The notes under the pieces: model-generated | Seen by the model: only the letters and a program-made list of their open reading frames with translations | Told to the model about the DNA's origin: nothing | Database searches by the model: none | Shown here: positions 8,192 to 16,577 of the stretch, one piece after another | How positions within the stretch are numbered: the stretch's first letter is position 1 | How the letters are laid out: each line of letters opens with the position of its first letter | Source: Sphingomonas sp. A2-49 | Lineage (GTDB): Bacteria; Pseudomonadota; Alphaproteobacteria; Sphingomonadales; Sphingomonadaceae | Assembly: GCF_025548555.1 (NCBI RefSeq) | Contig: NZ_JAJLPA010000012.1 | Coordinates: 25,938-89,937 of the forward strand | Direction: 5' to 3' | DNA length: 64,000 bases | Made by a program: the position numbers and the translations under genes

Positions 8192-9985
8192 ATGATCCCC
8201 GATCCCCAGCGTCCCGATCCCCTGCCCACCCTGTCGCGCGTCTTCGGCTTTCCCGCGTTCCGGGGGGTGCAGGCGGATGTCGTCGCGCGCGTGCTGGCAG
8301 GCGAGCGGACGCTGGGCGTGATGCCGACCGGAGCGGGCAAGTCGCTGTGCTACCAATTGCCGTCGGTGATGCTGGAGGGGACGTGCGTCGTCGTCTCGCC
8401 CCTGATCGCGCTGATGCACGACCAGCTGCGTGCGGCCGAGGCGGTCGGCATCCGCGCCGCGACACTGACCAGCGCCGACCAGAATCGCGCCGAATCGATC
8501 GCCCGCTTCCGCGCCGGCGAACTCGACCTGCTCTACATCGCCCCCGAACGGGCCTCGACCGGCCATTTCCGCGAGCTGCTCGCCAGCGCGCCGCTCAGCC
8601 TGTTCGCGATCGACGAGGCGCATTGCGTCAGCGAATGGGGCCACGACTTCCGCCCCGACTATCGCCTGCTGGCGCCGCTGATGGACGCGTTCCCGCAGGT
8701 GCCGCGGCTGGCGCTGACCGCGACCGCGGATGCGCACACCCGCAGCGACATCCTGCAACAGCTCGGCATTCCGCAGGACGGACTGATCGTCTCCGGCTTC
8801 GACCGGCCCAACATCCGCTATGCGATCAGCCCCAAGGCGAACACGACGAAGCAGATCGCCGACGTCATCGCCGCGACGCCGGGGCCGGGCATCGTCTATG
8901 CGCAGACCCGCGCCGCGACCGAGAAGCTGGCCGAGGCGCTGGGCCGCACCGGCCGGCCGACGCGCGCCTATCACGCCGGCCTCGACCCGCACGTCCGCCA
9001 GAAGAACCAGGCGGATTTCGTCGCGTCGGAAGACATGGTGATCTGTGCCACGGTCGCATTCGGGATGGGGATCGACAAGCCCGACGTCCGCTTCGTCGCG
9101 CATGCCGGGCTGCCGAAATCGATCGAGGCCTATTATCAGGAAACCGGGCGGGCGGGCCGCGACGGCGATCCGGCCGCGGCGCACCTGTTCTGGGGCGCCG
9201 AGGATTTCGCCCGCGCCCGCCAGCGGATCGGCGAGGTCGAGCCCGACCGGCAGGCGGGCGAGCGGACCCGCCTCGCCGCGCTGGGCGCGCTGGTCGAGAC
9301 CGCGGGCTGCCGGCGGCGCATCCTGCTCAAGCATTTCGGCGAGGACCGGCACGAGGATTGCGGCAATTGCGACAATTGCCTCGGCTCCCCCGACGCGGTC
9401 GACGCGACGCAGACCGCGTGCAAGTTCCTGTCCGCCGTGTTCCGCACCGGGCAGATGTTCGGCGTCGGCTATGTCGAACAGGTGCTGCTGGGCCAGTCGA
9501 CCGACCGCAGCGTCGATCGCGGCCACGAATCGCTGTCGGTATGGGGCATCGTCGACGGCGAGGAGGCGGCGCTCATCAAGCCGGTCGCGCGCGCGCTGCT
9601 GTTGCGCGACGCGCTGCGCACCAACGCGCACGGCGGCCTCGAATTCGGGCCCGGCGCGCGGCCGATCCTGAAGGAGGGGGCGCGGGTGATGCTGGTGGTG
9701 CCGCCCAAGCCCGCCCGCGGGCGCCGGCGCGATGCCGGCGTGGCGACCAACCCGGCGGACAATCCGCTGTTCGAGGCGCTGCGCGAATGCCGGCGCGATC
9801 TCGCCAAGAGCGCGGGCGTGCCGCCCTATGTCATCTTCCACGATTCGGTGCTGCGCGAGATGGCGGCGCAGCGCCCCGCCGGGCGCGCCGAGCTGATGCA
9901 CCTGTCGGGCATCGGCGCGCGCAAGCTCGACGCCTATGGCGATGCGTTTCTCGCGGTGATCCGGAGCGCCGCCGAAAACGGCTGA
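8192..9985 (+). CDS. recQ: ATP-dependent DNA helicase RecQ
   Basis: 597 residues, usual RecQ length. It unwinds DNA 3'-5' in recombinational repair and fork restart. Visible are Walker A MPTGAGKS (44-51), the DEAH box (141-144), motif VI in the ETGRAGRDG region, a zinc site of four cysteines (373, 390, 393, 396), the RecQ winged-helix region, and a C-terminal HRDC domain (about 525-597, HLSGIGARKLDAYGD). All essential motifs are intact. It is divergent from the SdpR-like gene, about 90 bases apart, and its start lies just beyond the operator region. Confidence 0.96.
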   Translation: MIPDPQRPDPLPTLSRVFGFPAFRGVQADVVARVLAGERTLGVMPTGAGKSLCYQLPSVMLEGTCVVVSPLIALMHDQLRAAEAVGIRAATLTSADQNRAESIARFRAGELDLLYIAPERASTGHFRELLASAPLSLFAIDEAHCVSEWGHDFRPDYRLLAPLMDAFPQVPRLALTATADAHTRSDILQQLGIPQDGLIVSGFDRPNIRYAISPKANTTKQIADVIAATPGPGIVYAQTRAATEKLAEALGRTGRPTRAYHAGLDPHVRQKNQADFVASEDMVICATVAFGMGIDKPDVRFVAHAGLPKSIEAYYQETGRAGRDGDPAAAHLFWGAEDFARARQRIGEVEPDRQAGERTRLAALGALVETAGCRRRILLKHFGEDRHEDCGNCDNCLGSPDAVDATQTACKFLSAVFRTGQMFGVGYVEQVLLGQSTDRSVDRGHESLSVWGIVDGEEAALIKPVARALLLRDALRTNAHGGLEFGPGARPILKEGARVMLVVPPKPARGRRRDAGVATNPADNPLFEALRECRRDLAKSAGVPPYVIFHDSVLREMAAQRPAGRAELMHLSGIGARKLDAYGDAFLAVIRSAAENG

Positions 9986-10016
9986 CGCGCTTCGGTCGAT
10001 CGCGTAACGGGACCGG

Positions 10017-10451
10017 ATGGCCGACATCCGCACGATCAACGACAGCATCAGCGTCGCCCCCCAGATCGATCCCGACGACATCCCCGCGATCAAGGCGGCC
10101 GGGTTCAAGGCGATCGTCAACAACCGCCCCGACGCGGAGGAGGCGGGCCAGCCCGACGGCGAGGCGATCCGCGCCGCGGCGGCGGCGGCGGGCCTCGGCT
10201 ATGCCGCGATCCCGGTCACCCACGCCGGCTTCTCGCACCCGCAGATCGACGCGATGACGCAGGCATTGGTCGCCGCGGACGGCCCGGTGCTCGCCTATTG
10301 CCGCTCGGGCACGCGCAGCTGCAACCTGTGGGCGCTCGCCGCGGCGAAGGCGGGGCGCAACCCCGAACTGCTGGTCGAACAGGCGCGCGGCGCGGGCTAC
10401 GACCTGTCGGGCATGCGCCCGACGCTGGACGCGCTCGCCGGCGGCCGGTGA
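10017..10451 (+). CDS. DUF442 / TIGR01244 family protein (phosphatase or sulfurtransferase-like)
   Basis: 144 residues covering one whole DUF442 domain. The active-site loop CRSGTR (about residues 98-103) resembles both the rhodanese loop and the P-loop of cysteine phosphatases. The same domain is fused to a metallo-beta-lactamase-fold persulfide dioxygenase in Blh-type proteins, where it is tied to sulfide handling. Here it stands alone, 31 bases after recQ, and is followed after 7 bases by a small membrane protein. Substrate and reaction are not known. Confidence 0.8.
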   Translation: MADIRTINDSISVAPQIDPDDIPAIKAAGFKAIVNNRPDAEEAGQPDGEAIRAAAAAAGLGYAAIPVTHAGFSHPQIDAMTQALVAADGPVLAYCRSGTRSCNLWALAAAKAGRNPELLVEQARGAGYDLSGMRPTLDALAGGR

Positions 10452-10458
10452 CGCCGCG

Positions 10459-10887
10459 ATGACCGACCATCTGGTCTGGATCGCGGTCGGCGCGGGCGCA
10501 TGCGTCGCGATCGCCGTCGTCGCGGCCGTCTGGATGCTGACGCATCGGCGGGCACCGCGGATCGCCAGCCCCGAAGAGGCGGCGGACGCCGCGGAACGCG
10601 CGCTTGCCGGCTTCGATACGCAGGGGGCGGTGGTGGGCACCGACGGCACCGGTGCGCTGGCGATCGATCGCGGCGGCCGCGTCGCGGTGATGACCCGCGC
10701 GGGCAAGGGCATCGCGGTGCGCGAGGTCGCATGGACGGCGTTGCGCTCGACCGCGGCGGGGATCCTGATCGATACCGGCGAGCGGCGGCCGGGACAGGTG
10801 CTGGTGTCGGGCGTCGATGCGCTCGACGTCCGCCGCCTCGCCCCCGCCGACCTGCGGCGGCTGGTCCCCGAGCCGCGCCGCGCCTGA
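10459..10887 (+). CDS. Single-pass membrane protein, unknown function
   Basis: 142 residues. One N-terminal membrane helix (about 5-28, LVWIAVGAGACVAIAVVAAV) is followed by a soluble domain with short beta-rich segments (GTGALAIDRGGRVAVMTRAG). I do not recognise a family. It begins 7 bases after the DUF442 gene on the same strand and is probably co-transcribed with it. The soluble part would lie in the cytoplasm or periplasm depending on helix orientation; basic residues after the helix (THRRAPR) favour a cytoplasmic C-terminus. Confidence 0.65.
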   Translation: MTDHLVWIAVGAGACVAIAVVAAVWMLTHRRAPRIASPEEAADAAERALAGFDTQGAVVGTDGTGALAIDRGGRVAVMTRAGKGIAVREVAWTALRSTAAGILIDTGERRPGQVLVSGVDALDVRRLAPADLRRLVPEPRRA

Positions 10888-10917
10888 TCGCGGCGCGACG
10901 CGGCCGGGGACGGCGGC

Positions 10918-11991
10918 TCAGGCCGCCGCGGTCTCCAGCGCCGGATAGTCGGTATACCCCTCCGGCCCGGTCGAATACCACGTCTTCATGTCGTCGGCGG
11001 CGAGCGGCGCGCCGCGACGGAAGCGCTCGACCAGATCGGGATTGGCGATGAACTTGCGACCGAAGGCGATGCCGTCGGCGAGCCCCGAATCGAGATCCGC
11101 CTGCGCGGCCTGCTGCGTGTAATCCTGGTTGAGGATCAGCGGGCCGGAGAAGACCTTGCGGATCTCCGGGCTCAGCTTGGGCACGTCGGTGCTGCCGAAG
11201 GTGCCGTCGGGCGCCTGTTCGCGCAGTTCGAGGAAGGCGATGCCCAGCGCGTCGAGCGCACGGGCGGCGGGGACGAACACGCTCGCCGGATCGCTGTCGT
11301 CGGCGCCCTGCGTCTCGCCGTTGGGCGACAGGCGGATGCCGGTGCGGCCCGCGCCGATCGCGTCGATCACCCGCTCGACCGATTCGCGCATGAAGCGGAT
11401 GCGGTTTTCCGGGCTGCCGCCGTAATCGTCGTCGCGCAGGTTGGTGCCGTCGCGCAGGAATTGGTCGATCAGATAGCCGTTGGCGCCATGCAGCTGGACG
11501 CCGTCGAAGCCGGCGCGGATCGCATTGGTCGCGGCGGTCGCATAATCGTCCTGCGCGCGGGCGATGTCGTCCAGCGTCGCCGCCTGCGCCTCGGCATAGG
11601 GGTTTTCGGGCTTGTGATAGGGCGCGCGCGTCGCCGACGACGACAGCGGCGCCATGCCGATGACGTCGGGCCGCGACAGCCGGCCCATGTGCCAGATCTG
11701 CGCGACGATTTTGCCGCCCGCCTCGTGCACCGCGGCGGTCACCGGCTTCCATGCCTCCACTTGCGCCTCGGTCCACAGGCCCGGCGCGTTGGGCCAGCCG
11801 AGACCCTGCCGGCTGATGCCGGTGCCTTCGCTGATGATGAGGCCGGCGCCGGCGCGCTGGCGGTAATAATCGATCATCAGCGCGGTCGGGACATGGTCGG
11901 CGGTGGCGCGGCCGCGGGTCAGCGGCGACATGAGGATGCGGTTCGCCGCGGCGATGTCGCCGAGCTGGATGGGATCGAAGAGGCTGGGCAT
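10918..11991 (-). CDS. Old yellow enzyme family alkene reductase
   Basis: 357 residues, an FMN-dependent TIM barrel that reduces activated C=C bonds or nitro compounds with NAD(P)H. Diagnostic stretches are IWHMGRLSRPD, QLHGANGYLIDQFL (the H-N substrate pair) and DDDYGGSPENR. The start was placed at MPSLFDPIQL because a GGAG ribosome site lies 6-9 bases upstream; the open frame extends 18 codons further without support. It is close to NemA/XenB-type enzymes. It converges on the membrane protein to its left and is divergent from the EamA transporter. Confidence 0.92.
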   Translation of the reverse strand: MPSLFDPIQLGDIAAANRILMSPLTRGRATADHVPTALMIDYYRQRAGAGLIISEGTGISRQGLGWPNAPGLWTEAQVEAWKPVTAAVHEAGGKIVAQIWHMGRLSRPDVIGMAPLSSSATRAPYHKPENPYAEAQAATLDDIARAQDDYATAATNAIRAGFDGVQLHGANGYLIDQFLRDGTNLRDDDYGGSPENRIRFMRESVERVIDAIGAGRTGIRLSPNGETQGADDSDPASVFVPAARALDALGIAFLELREQAPDGTFGSTDVPKLSPEIRKVFSGPLILNQDYTQQAAQADLDSGLADGIAFGRKFIANPDLVERFRRGAPLAADDMKTWYSTGPEGYTDYPALETAAA

Positions 11992-12043
11992 GGATGCTCC
12001 GTAAGTGACCTGACGCGAGGCAAATAGGCAGCTACAGGGCGGC

Positions 12044-12994
12044 ATGCATCAGGCGCAGGCAACAAGAAAAACTGTCCCGGCGGCAACCGCCCCGCTTGCC
12101 GCTACGGCAGCGCCGGGTCTCGCCTTCGGCGCGCTCGTCGTCGCCAACGTCGCGCTGGCGTTCGGGCCGTGGTTCGTCCGGCTCGCCGACGTCGGACCGG
12201 TGGCGGCGGGGTTCTGGCGGATCACGCTGGCGATCCCGTTTCTCGGCGGCCTCGCGTTCGCCGCCGGCGCGCGGCCGGTGCGGATGGCGCGCGGGCTGTG
12301 GACGATGCTCGCGATCGGCGGCGTCGCCTTCGCCGCCGATCTCGGCAGCTGGCACCTCGGCATCGTTCGCACGACGATGGCCAATGCGACGCTGTTCGGC
12401 AATTCGGCGATCCTGATCTATCCGGTCTACGGCTTTCTCGCCGCGCGCGCCTGGCCGACGCGGGGGCAGGGCGTCGCGCTGGCGCTGGCCGCGGTCGGGG
12501 CCGCGCTGCTGCTCGGCCGTTCGTACCAGCTCGATCCGCGCAACCTCGCGGGCGACCTGCTCTGCATCGTCGCGGGGCTGCTCTACACCGTCTATATCGT
12601 GTTGATGGCACGGGTGCGCGGAGCGATGCGGCCCCTGCCCGCGCTGGCGCTGTCGAGCTGCGCGACCGCGCTGCCGCTGCTGGTCTTCGCGCTGGCGCTC
12701 GGCGAACGGGTGATGCCCGGCCATTGGTCGGCGCTGCTCGGCCTCGCCCTCGTCAGCCAGGTGATCGGCCAGGGCTGCATGATCTTCGCGCTCGGGCAAT
12801 TGTCGCCGCTGGTGGTCGGGATCGCGCTGCTGATCCAGCCGGTCGTCGCCGGCGCGGTCGGCTGGATCGAATATGGCGAGCGGTTGCAGGGACCGGATTG
12901 GATCGGCGTCGCGTTGGTGGCACTGGCGCTGGTATTGGTACGGCGCGCCGAGGTTGCGCCGGCGGGCCGACCGGCGCAGGAGAACGGGACATGA
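12044..12994 (+). CDS. EamA/DMT-family transporter
   Basis: 316 residues with about ten membrane helices in two EamA repeats. It belongs to the drug/metabolite transporter superfamily, whose members export amino acids or other small metabolites; the substrate cannot be predicted. Its stop overlaps the start of the COQ9 gene (ATGA), so both are translated from one message. The first 25 residues are low-complexity (Ala/Thr-rich), so the true start may be somewhat downstream, for example near the valine-rich beginning of helix one. Confidence 0.85.
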   Translation: MHQAQATRKTVPAATAPLAATAAPGLAFGALVVANVALAFGPWFVRLADVGPVAAGFWRITLAIPFLGGLAFAAGARPVRMARGLWTMLAIGGVAFAADLGSWHLGIVRTTMANATLFGNSAILIYPVYGFLAARAWPTRGQGVALALAAVGAALLLGRSYQLDPRNLAGDLLCIVAGLLYTVYIVLMARVRGAMRPLPALALSSCATALPLLVFALALGERVMPGHWSALLGLALVSQVIGQGCMIFALGQLSPLVVGIALLIQPVVAGAVGWIEYGERLQGPDWIGVALVALALVLVRRAEVAPAGRPAQENGT

Positions 12995-13644
12995 CGCAGG
13001 ACCTGACCCTCGACGAGATCCGCGAGCGCCTGGCGCCCGGCATCGCCGACAACGCCGCCTTCGACGGCTGGAGCGACGCCGCGCGCGACATGGCCGCGGA
13101 TGCCGCCGGCATCGACCGCGACGTCGCGCGACTCGCCTTTCCGGGCGGCGCGGTCGAGATGATCGATGCCTGGTTCGCCGCGATCGACCGCGACATGGTC
13201 GCCGCGCTGCCGCCAGCGGCGCTGGCGGCGATGAAGATCCGCGCGCGGATCACCGCGCTGGTCGAGGCGCGGCTGGATGCGATCGCGATCAACCGCGAAT
13301 CGCTGCGCCGTGCGCTCGCCATCCTGGCGATGCCGCAGCACGTCGCGCGCGCCGCGCGGCTCGGCTGGCGCAGCGTCGACCTGATGTGGCGGCTCGCCGG
13401 CGATACCGCGACCGATTACAACCATTATACCAAGCGCACGATCCTACTCGGCGTCTATGGCGCGACGGTGACCGTGTTCCTCGACGACGACAGCGAGGGC
13501 CATGCCGATACCCGCGCGTTCCTGTCGCGGCGGATCGACGGGATCATGCGCTTCGAACGCGCCAAGGCGGGCTTCGTCAAACGCTACGAACACCGCCCCA
13601 GCCTGTCGCGCTTCGTTGGGCGGCTGCGCTACCCGGTCGTCTGA
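12991..13644 (+). CDS. coq9: COQ9 family protein, ubiquinone biosynthesis
   Basis: 217 residues. COQ9 is a TetR-fold-like lipid-binding protein that in mitochondria assists the COQ7 hydroxylase in ubiquinone synthesis; alphaproteobacteria carry the same family. The C-terminal half (RLGWRSVDLMWRLAGDTATDYNHYTKR, read here in two parts: GWRSVDLMWRLAGD and DYNHYTKRTIL) is the family signature. It is coupled to the EamA gene by an ATGA overlap; the functional link between the two is unclear. Confidence 0.92.
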   Translation: MTQDLTLDEIRERLAPGIADNAAFDGWSDAARDMAADAAGIDRDVARLAFPGGAVEMIDAWFAAIDRDMVAALPPAALAAMKIRARITALVEARLDAIAINRESLRRALAILAMPQHVARAARLGWRSVDLMWRLAGDTATDYNHYTKRTILLGVYGATVTVFLDDDSEGHADTRAFLSRRIDGIMRFERAKAGFVKRYEHRPSLSRFVGRLRYPVV

Positions 13645-13704
13645 CGGACCGCGCCGGGCGCGCGGCGGACCGAGCGATTCCGCGCCGAACCGTGCCGGAC
13701 GCGC

Positions 13705-13739
13705 TTTACTCGCCCAGCCGTAAATGATAATCAGTCGCA
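13705..13739 (+). promoter_or_regulatory. Possible feoAB promoter with a Fur-like box
   Basis: TGATAATCAGTCGCA (13725-13739) agrees with a 7-1-7 Fur box at its first half and at about four of seven positions in the second half. TTTACT (13705-13710) and TAATCA (13728-13733) are 17 bases apart and could be the promoter, so the box would cover the -10. The position in front of an iron-uptake operon supports iron-dependent repression. A binding test would be needed; the match is by eye. Confidence 0.4.
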
Positions 13740-13741
13740 TC

Positions 13742-14020
13742 ATGGAAATGTCGCGTACCATCGTACCCGCACTCGATCTCGTCTCGCTCCCCCGCCGCCA
13801 GCCCGCGACGGTCGCGGCGATCGACTGGGCGCGACTCGCGCTGCCCGAGGCACGGCGCCTGCGCGAACTCGGCTTCGACGAAGGCGTCGCGGTCGAGGTG
13901 CTGCATCGCGCCTCGCTGGGCGGCGGGCCGATCGCCTGCCGCATCGGCCGCATGACGGTCGCGCTGCGCCGCGCGGTCGCGGGTGCCGTGCACGTGGCGC
14001 TGCCCATCGCCGCCGAATAA
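13742..14020 (+). CDS. feoA: Ferrous iron transport protein A
   Basis: About 92 residues with an SH3-like FeoA domain (RLRELGFDEGVAVEVLHRASLGG, in parts RELGFDEGVAVEVL and GGPIACRIG). FeoA is a small cytosolic partner of FeoB. An in-frame ATG lies at 13724, but it sits inside the Fur-like box, so 13742 or 13748 is preferred. No clear Shine-Dalgarno is seen for either, and a leaderless message starting near 13741 is possible. feoB follows after 11 bases. Confidence 0.85.
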   Translation: MEMSRTIVPALDLVSLPRRQPATVAAIDWARLALPEARRLRELGFDEGVAVEVLHRASLGGGPIACRIGRMTVALRRAVAGAVHVALPIAAE

Positions 14021-14031
14021 GCCGGATCACG

Positions 14032-15891
14032 GTGCACGCAGCCCCGCTGGTGGCGCTGGTCGGCAATCCCAATGCCGGCAAGAGCGCCCTGTTCAACGCG
14101 CTGACCGGCGCCCGGCAAAAGGTCGGCAATTATCCCGGCGTCACCGTCGAACGCCATTCGGGCCGGCTGACGCTCGACGACGGCCGCCCGGTCGAACTGA
14201 TCGACCTGCCCGGTGCCTACAGCCTCGAACCGTCCAGCCCCGACGAGCGCGTCACCCGCGACGTCGTCACCGGCGCCAGCAGCCTCGAACGCCTGCCCGA
14301 CGCGCTGGTCGTCGTGGTCGACGCCGCCAATCTCGACAACCACCTGCGCTTCACGCTCCAGCTGATCGCACTCGGCCTGCCGGTGGTGGTGGCGCTCAAC
14401 ATGATCGACCTCGCCGCGCGCGACGGTCTGACGCTGGATGCCGCGGTGCTCGAGCGCGAGCTGGGCGTTCCCGTCGTACCCACGGTCGCCGTGCGCAAGC
14501 GCGGGCTCGACGCGCTGCGGACGGCACTGGCGGACGCGGTCGCCGGCGGCGCCCCGCGCACGCCCGACGTCGGCGCGGGGACGCAGGACGACATCGTCCA
14601 GCTGCAACGCCGCGCCCGCCATATCGCCGCGGCGGCCACCGTCTCCGAAACCACCGGCCGGCGCTGGGCGCATCTGCTCGACGCGGTGGCGCTGCACCCG
14701 GTCGCGGGACCCCTACTGCTGGTCGCGATCCTGTTCGTGATGTTCCAGGCGGTGTTCACCTGGGCCGCGGTGCCGGCGGACGCGATCGACGCGGGCTTCG
14801 GCGCCCTGCAGGATGCGATCAAGGCCGCGCTGCCCGCCGGGTTCCTGCGTTCGCTGCTGACCGACGGGCTGATCGCGGGGGTCGGCGCGGTGATCGTCTT
14901 CCTGCCGCAGATCCTGATCCTGTTTTTGTTCATCCTCGTGCTCGAATCGTCCGGATACATGGTCCGCGCGGCGTTCCTGATGGACCGGCTGATGGCGACC
15001 GTCGGCCTGTCCGGCCGCGCCTTCATCCCGCTGCTGTCGAGCTTCGCCTGCGCGGTGCCGGGGATCATGGCGACGCGGACGATCGACGACGAGAAGGACC
15101 GGCTGACGACGATCCTGATTGCGCCGCTGATGACGTGCAGCGCGCGCTGGCCGGTCTACACGCTCATCATCGGCGCGATGATCCCCAATACGCAGGTGCT
15201 GCCGCTGGTGCGGTTGCAGGGCGTGGTGATGTTCGCGCTGCTCGTCATCGGCATCGCCGGCGCCTATGTCGCCGCCCTGGTGCTGCGGCGGACGGTGACG
15301 AAGGGCGCATCGTCGGGCTTCATGATGGAGATGCCGAAATACCAGATGCCGCGGCTGCGCGACGTCGCGCTGGGGCTGTGGCAGCGTGCGATCATCTTCC
15401 TCAAGCGCGCCGGCACGATCATCGCCGCGACGACGGTCGTCCTGTGGCTGCTGCTCAGTTTCCCCAAGCCGCCGGAGCGCAGCGGCATCAGCCCGGTCGA
15501 CCATTCGATCGGCGGCCGGATCGGCCATGGCATCGAATATGTCGTCAGGCCGATCGGCTTCAACCGCGACATCGCGCTGGCGCTGCTGCCGGCGATGGCG
15601 GCGCGCGAGGTCGCGGTGTCGGCGATCGGCACCGTCTATGCGATCGACGACACCGACGGCAGCGGCACCGACCGGATCACGGACCGGATCCGTGGCCGCT
15701 GGACGCTGCCCACCGCGCTCGCCTTCCTGATGTGGTTCGTGTTCGCGCCGCAATGCATCTCGACCATCGCCGTCACCCGGCGCGAGACGAACGGGTGGAA
15801 GTGGCCGCTGTTCATGGTTGGCTATTTGTTCGCCGCCGCCTACATCATGGCCGGGATCACATACTGGCTGGCGGTGTTCGCCGGCCTCTAG
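14032..15891 (+). CDS. feoB: Ferrous iron transporter FeoB
   Basis: 619 residues starting with GTG. An N-terminal GTPase domain carries G1 GNPNAGKS (11-18), the G2 region NYPGVTVE, G3 DLPGAY and G4 NMID. It is followed by two gate regions and about eight membrane helices (for example FLPQILILFLFILVLESSGY). It is shorter than the 770-residue Escherichia coli protein, because the C-terminal part is reduced; no feoC is present. It imports Fe2+ across the inner membrane together with feoA, 11 bases upstream. Confidence 0.95.
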   Translation: MHAAPLVALVGNPNAGKSALFNALTGARQKVGNYPGVTVERHSGRLTLDDGRPVELIDLPGAYSLEPSSPDERVTRDVVTGASSLERLPDALVVVVDAANLDNHLRFTLQLIALGLPVVVALNMIDLAARDGLTLDAAVLERELGVPVVPTVAVRKRGLDALRTALADAVAGGAPRTPDVGAGTQDDIVQLQRRARHIAAAATVSETTGRRWAHLLDAVALHPVAGPLLLVAILFVMFQAVFTWAAVPADAIDAGFGALQDAIKAALPAGFLRSLLTDGLIAGVGAVIVFLPQILILFLFILVLESSGYMVRAAFLMDRLMATVGLSGRAFIPLLSSFACAVPGIMATRTIDDEKDRLTTILIAPLMTCSARWPVYTLIIGAMIPNTQVLPLVRLQGVVMFALLVIGIAGAYVAALVLRRTVTKGASSGFMMEMPKYQMPRLRDVALGLWQRAIIFLKRAGTIIAATTVVLWLLLSFPKPPERSGISPVDHSIGGRIGHGIEYVVRPIGFNRDIALALLPAMAAREVAVSAIGTVYAIDDTDGSGTDRITDRIRGRWTLPTALAFLMWFVFAPQCISTIAVTRRETNGWKWPLFMVGYLFAAAYIMAGITYWLAVFAGL

Positions 15892-15909
15892 ACAGTTTCG
15901 GGGCATTCC

Positions 15910-16491
15910 ATGGCGGGCAGCGTCAACAAGGTCATCATCGTCGGCAACCTGGGGCGCGACCCCGAATCGCGGTCGTTCCAGAACGGCGGCAAAGTCGTCA
16001 ACCTGCGCATCGCGACGTCGGAATCGTGGAAGGACAAGAACAGCGGCGAGCGCAAGGAAAAGACCGAATGGCATTCGGTCGCGATCTTTAACGAAGGGCT
16101 CGCCAACGTCGCCGAGCGGTTCCTGCGCAAGGGATCGAAAGTGTATATCGAGGGCGCGTTGCAGACCCGCAAATGGCAGGATCAGCAGGGCAACGACAAA
16201 TATTCGACCGAGATCGTGCTCCAGGGCTTCAACAGCGTGCTGACGATGCTCGACGGACCCAATGGTGGCGGCCAGGGCGGCGGCGGTCGCGGCAGTTCGG
16301 GCGGCGGTGACGACTGGGCCGGCGGCGGCGACGATTTCGGCGGCGGCAGCGGCGGCGGCTCGGGCGGCGGATACGGCGGCGGCAGCCGTGGCGGCGGCGG
16401 CGGTGCTCCCGCGGCCGGCGGCGGCAACCGCGGCGGCTTCGGCCAGGGTGGAGGCTTCGCCGACGACCTCGACGACGACGTGCCGTTCTGA
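15910..16491 (+). CDS. ssb: Single-stranded DNA-binding protein
   Basis: 193 residues. An OB-fold domain (about 1-112, [16 protein letters not shown] at the start) is followed by a glycine-rich linker (about 118-180) and the acidic tip DDDVPF that recruits partner proteins of replication and repair. All hallmarks are present. It starts 18 bases after feoB. The linker is encoded by repeated GGCGGC-like triplets. Confidence 0.97.
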   Translation: MAGSVNKVIIVGNLGRDPESRSFQNGGKVVNLRIATSESWKDKNSGERKEKTEWHSVAIFNEGLANVAERFLRKGSKVYIEGALQTRKWQDQQGNDKYSTEIVLQGFNSVLTMLDGPNGGGQGGGGRGSSGGGDDWAGGGDDFGGGSGGGSGGGYGGGSRGGGGGAPAAGGGNRGGFGQGGGFADDLDDDVPF

Positions 16492-16577
16492 CCCGGGATC
16501 CCGCCGCATTCCTCGACGAAGCCGTCCGCACCGCCGCGTCCGTCGCCACGACCGGTCCGGTCGCGCGCGGCTGGCAG

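Noticed and set aside
16262..16440. GGC-rich repeats in ssb as a repeat element
   Set aside because: They encode the glycine-rich linker that is normal for this protein.
14713..16509. 598-codon minus-strand frame opposite feoB and ssb
   Set aside because: Low-complexity, no recognisable domain; both plus-strand genes are certain.
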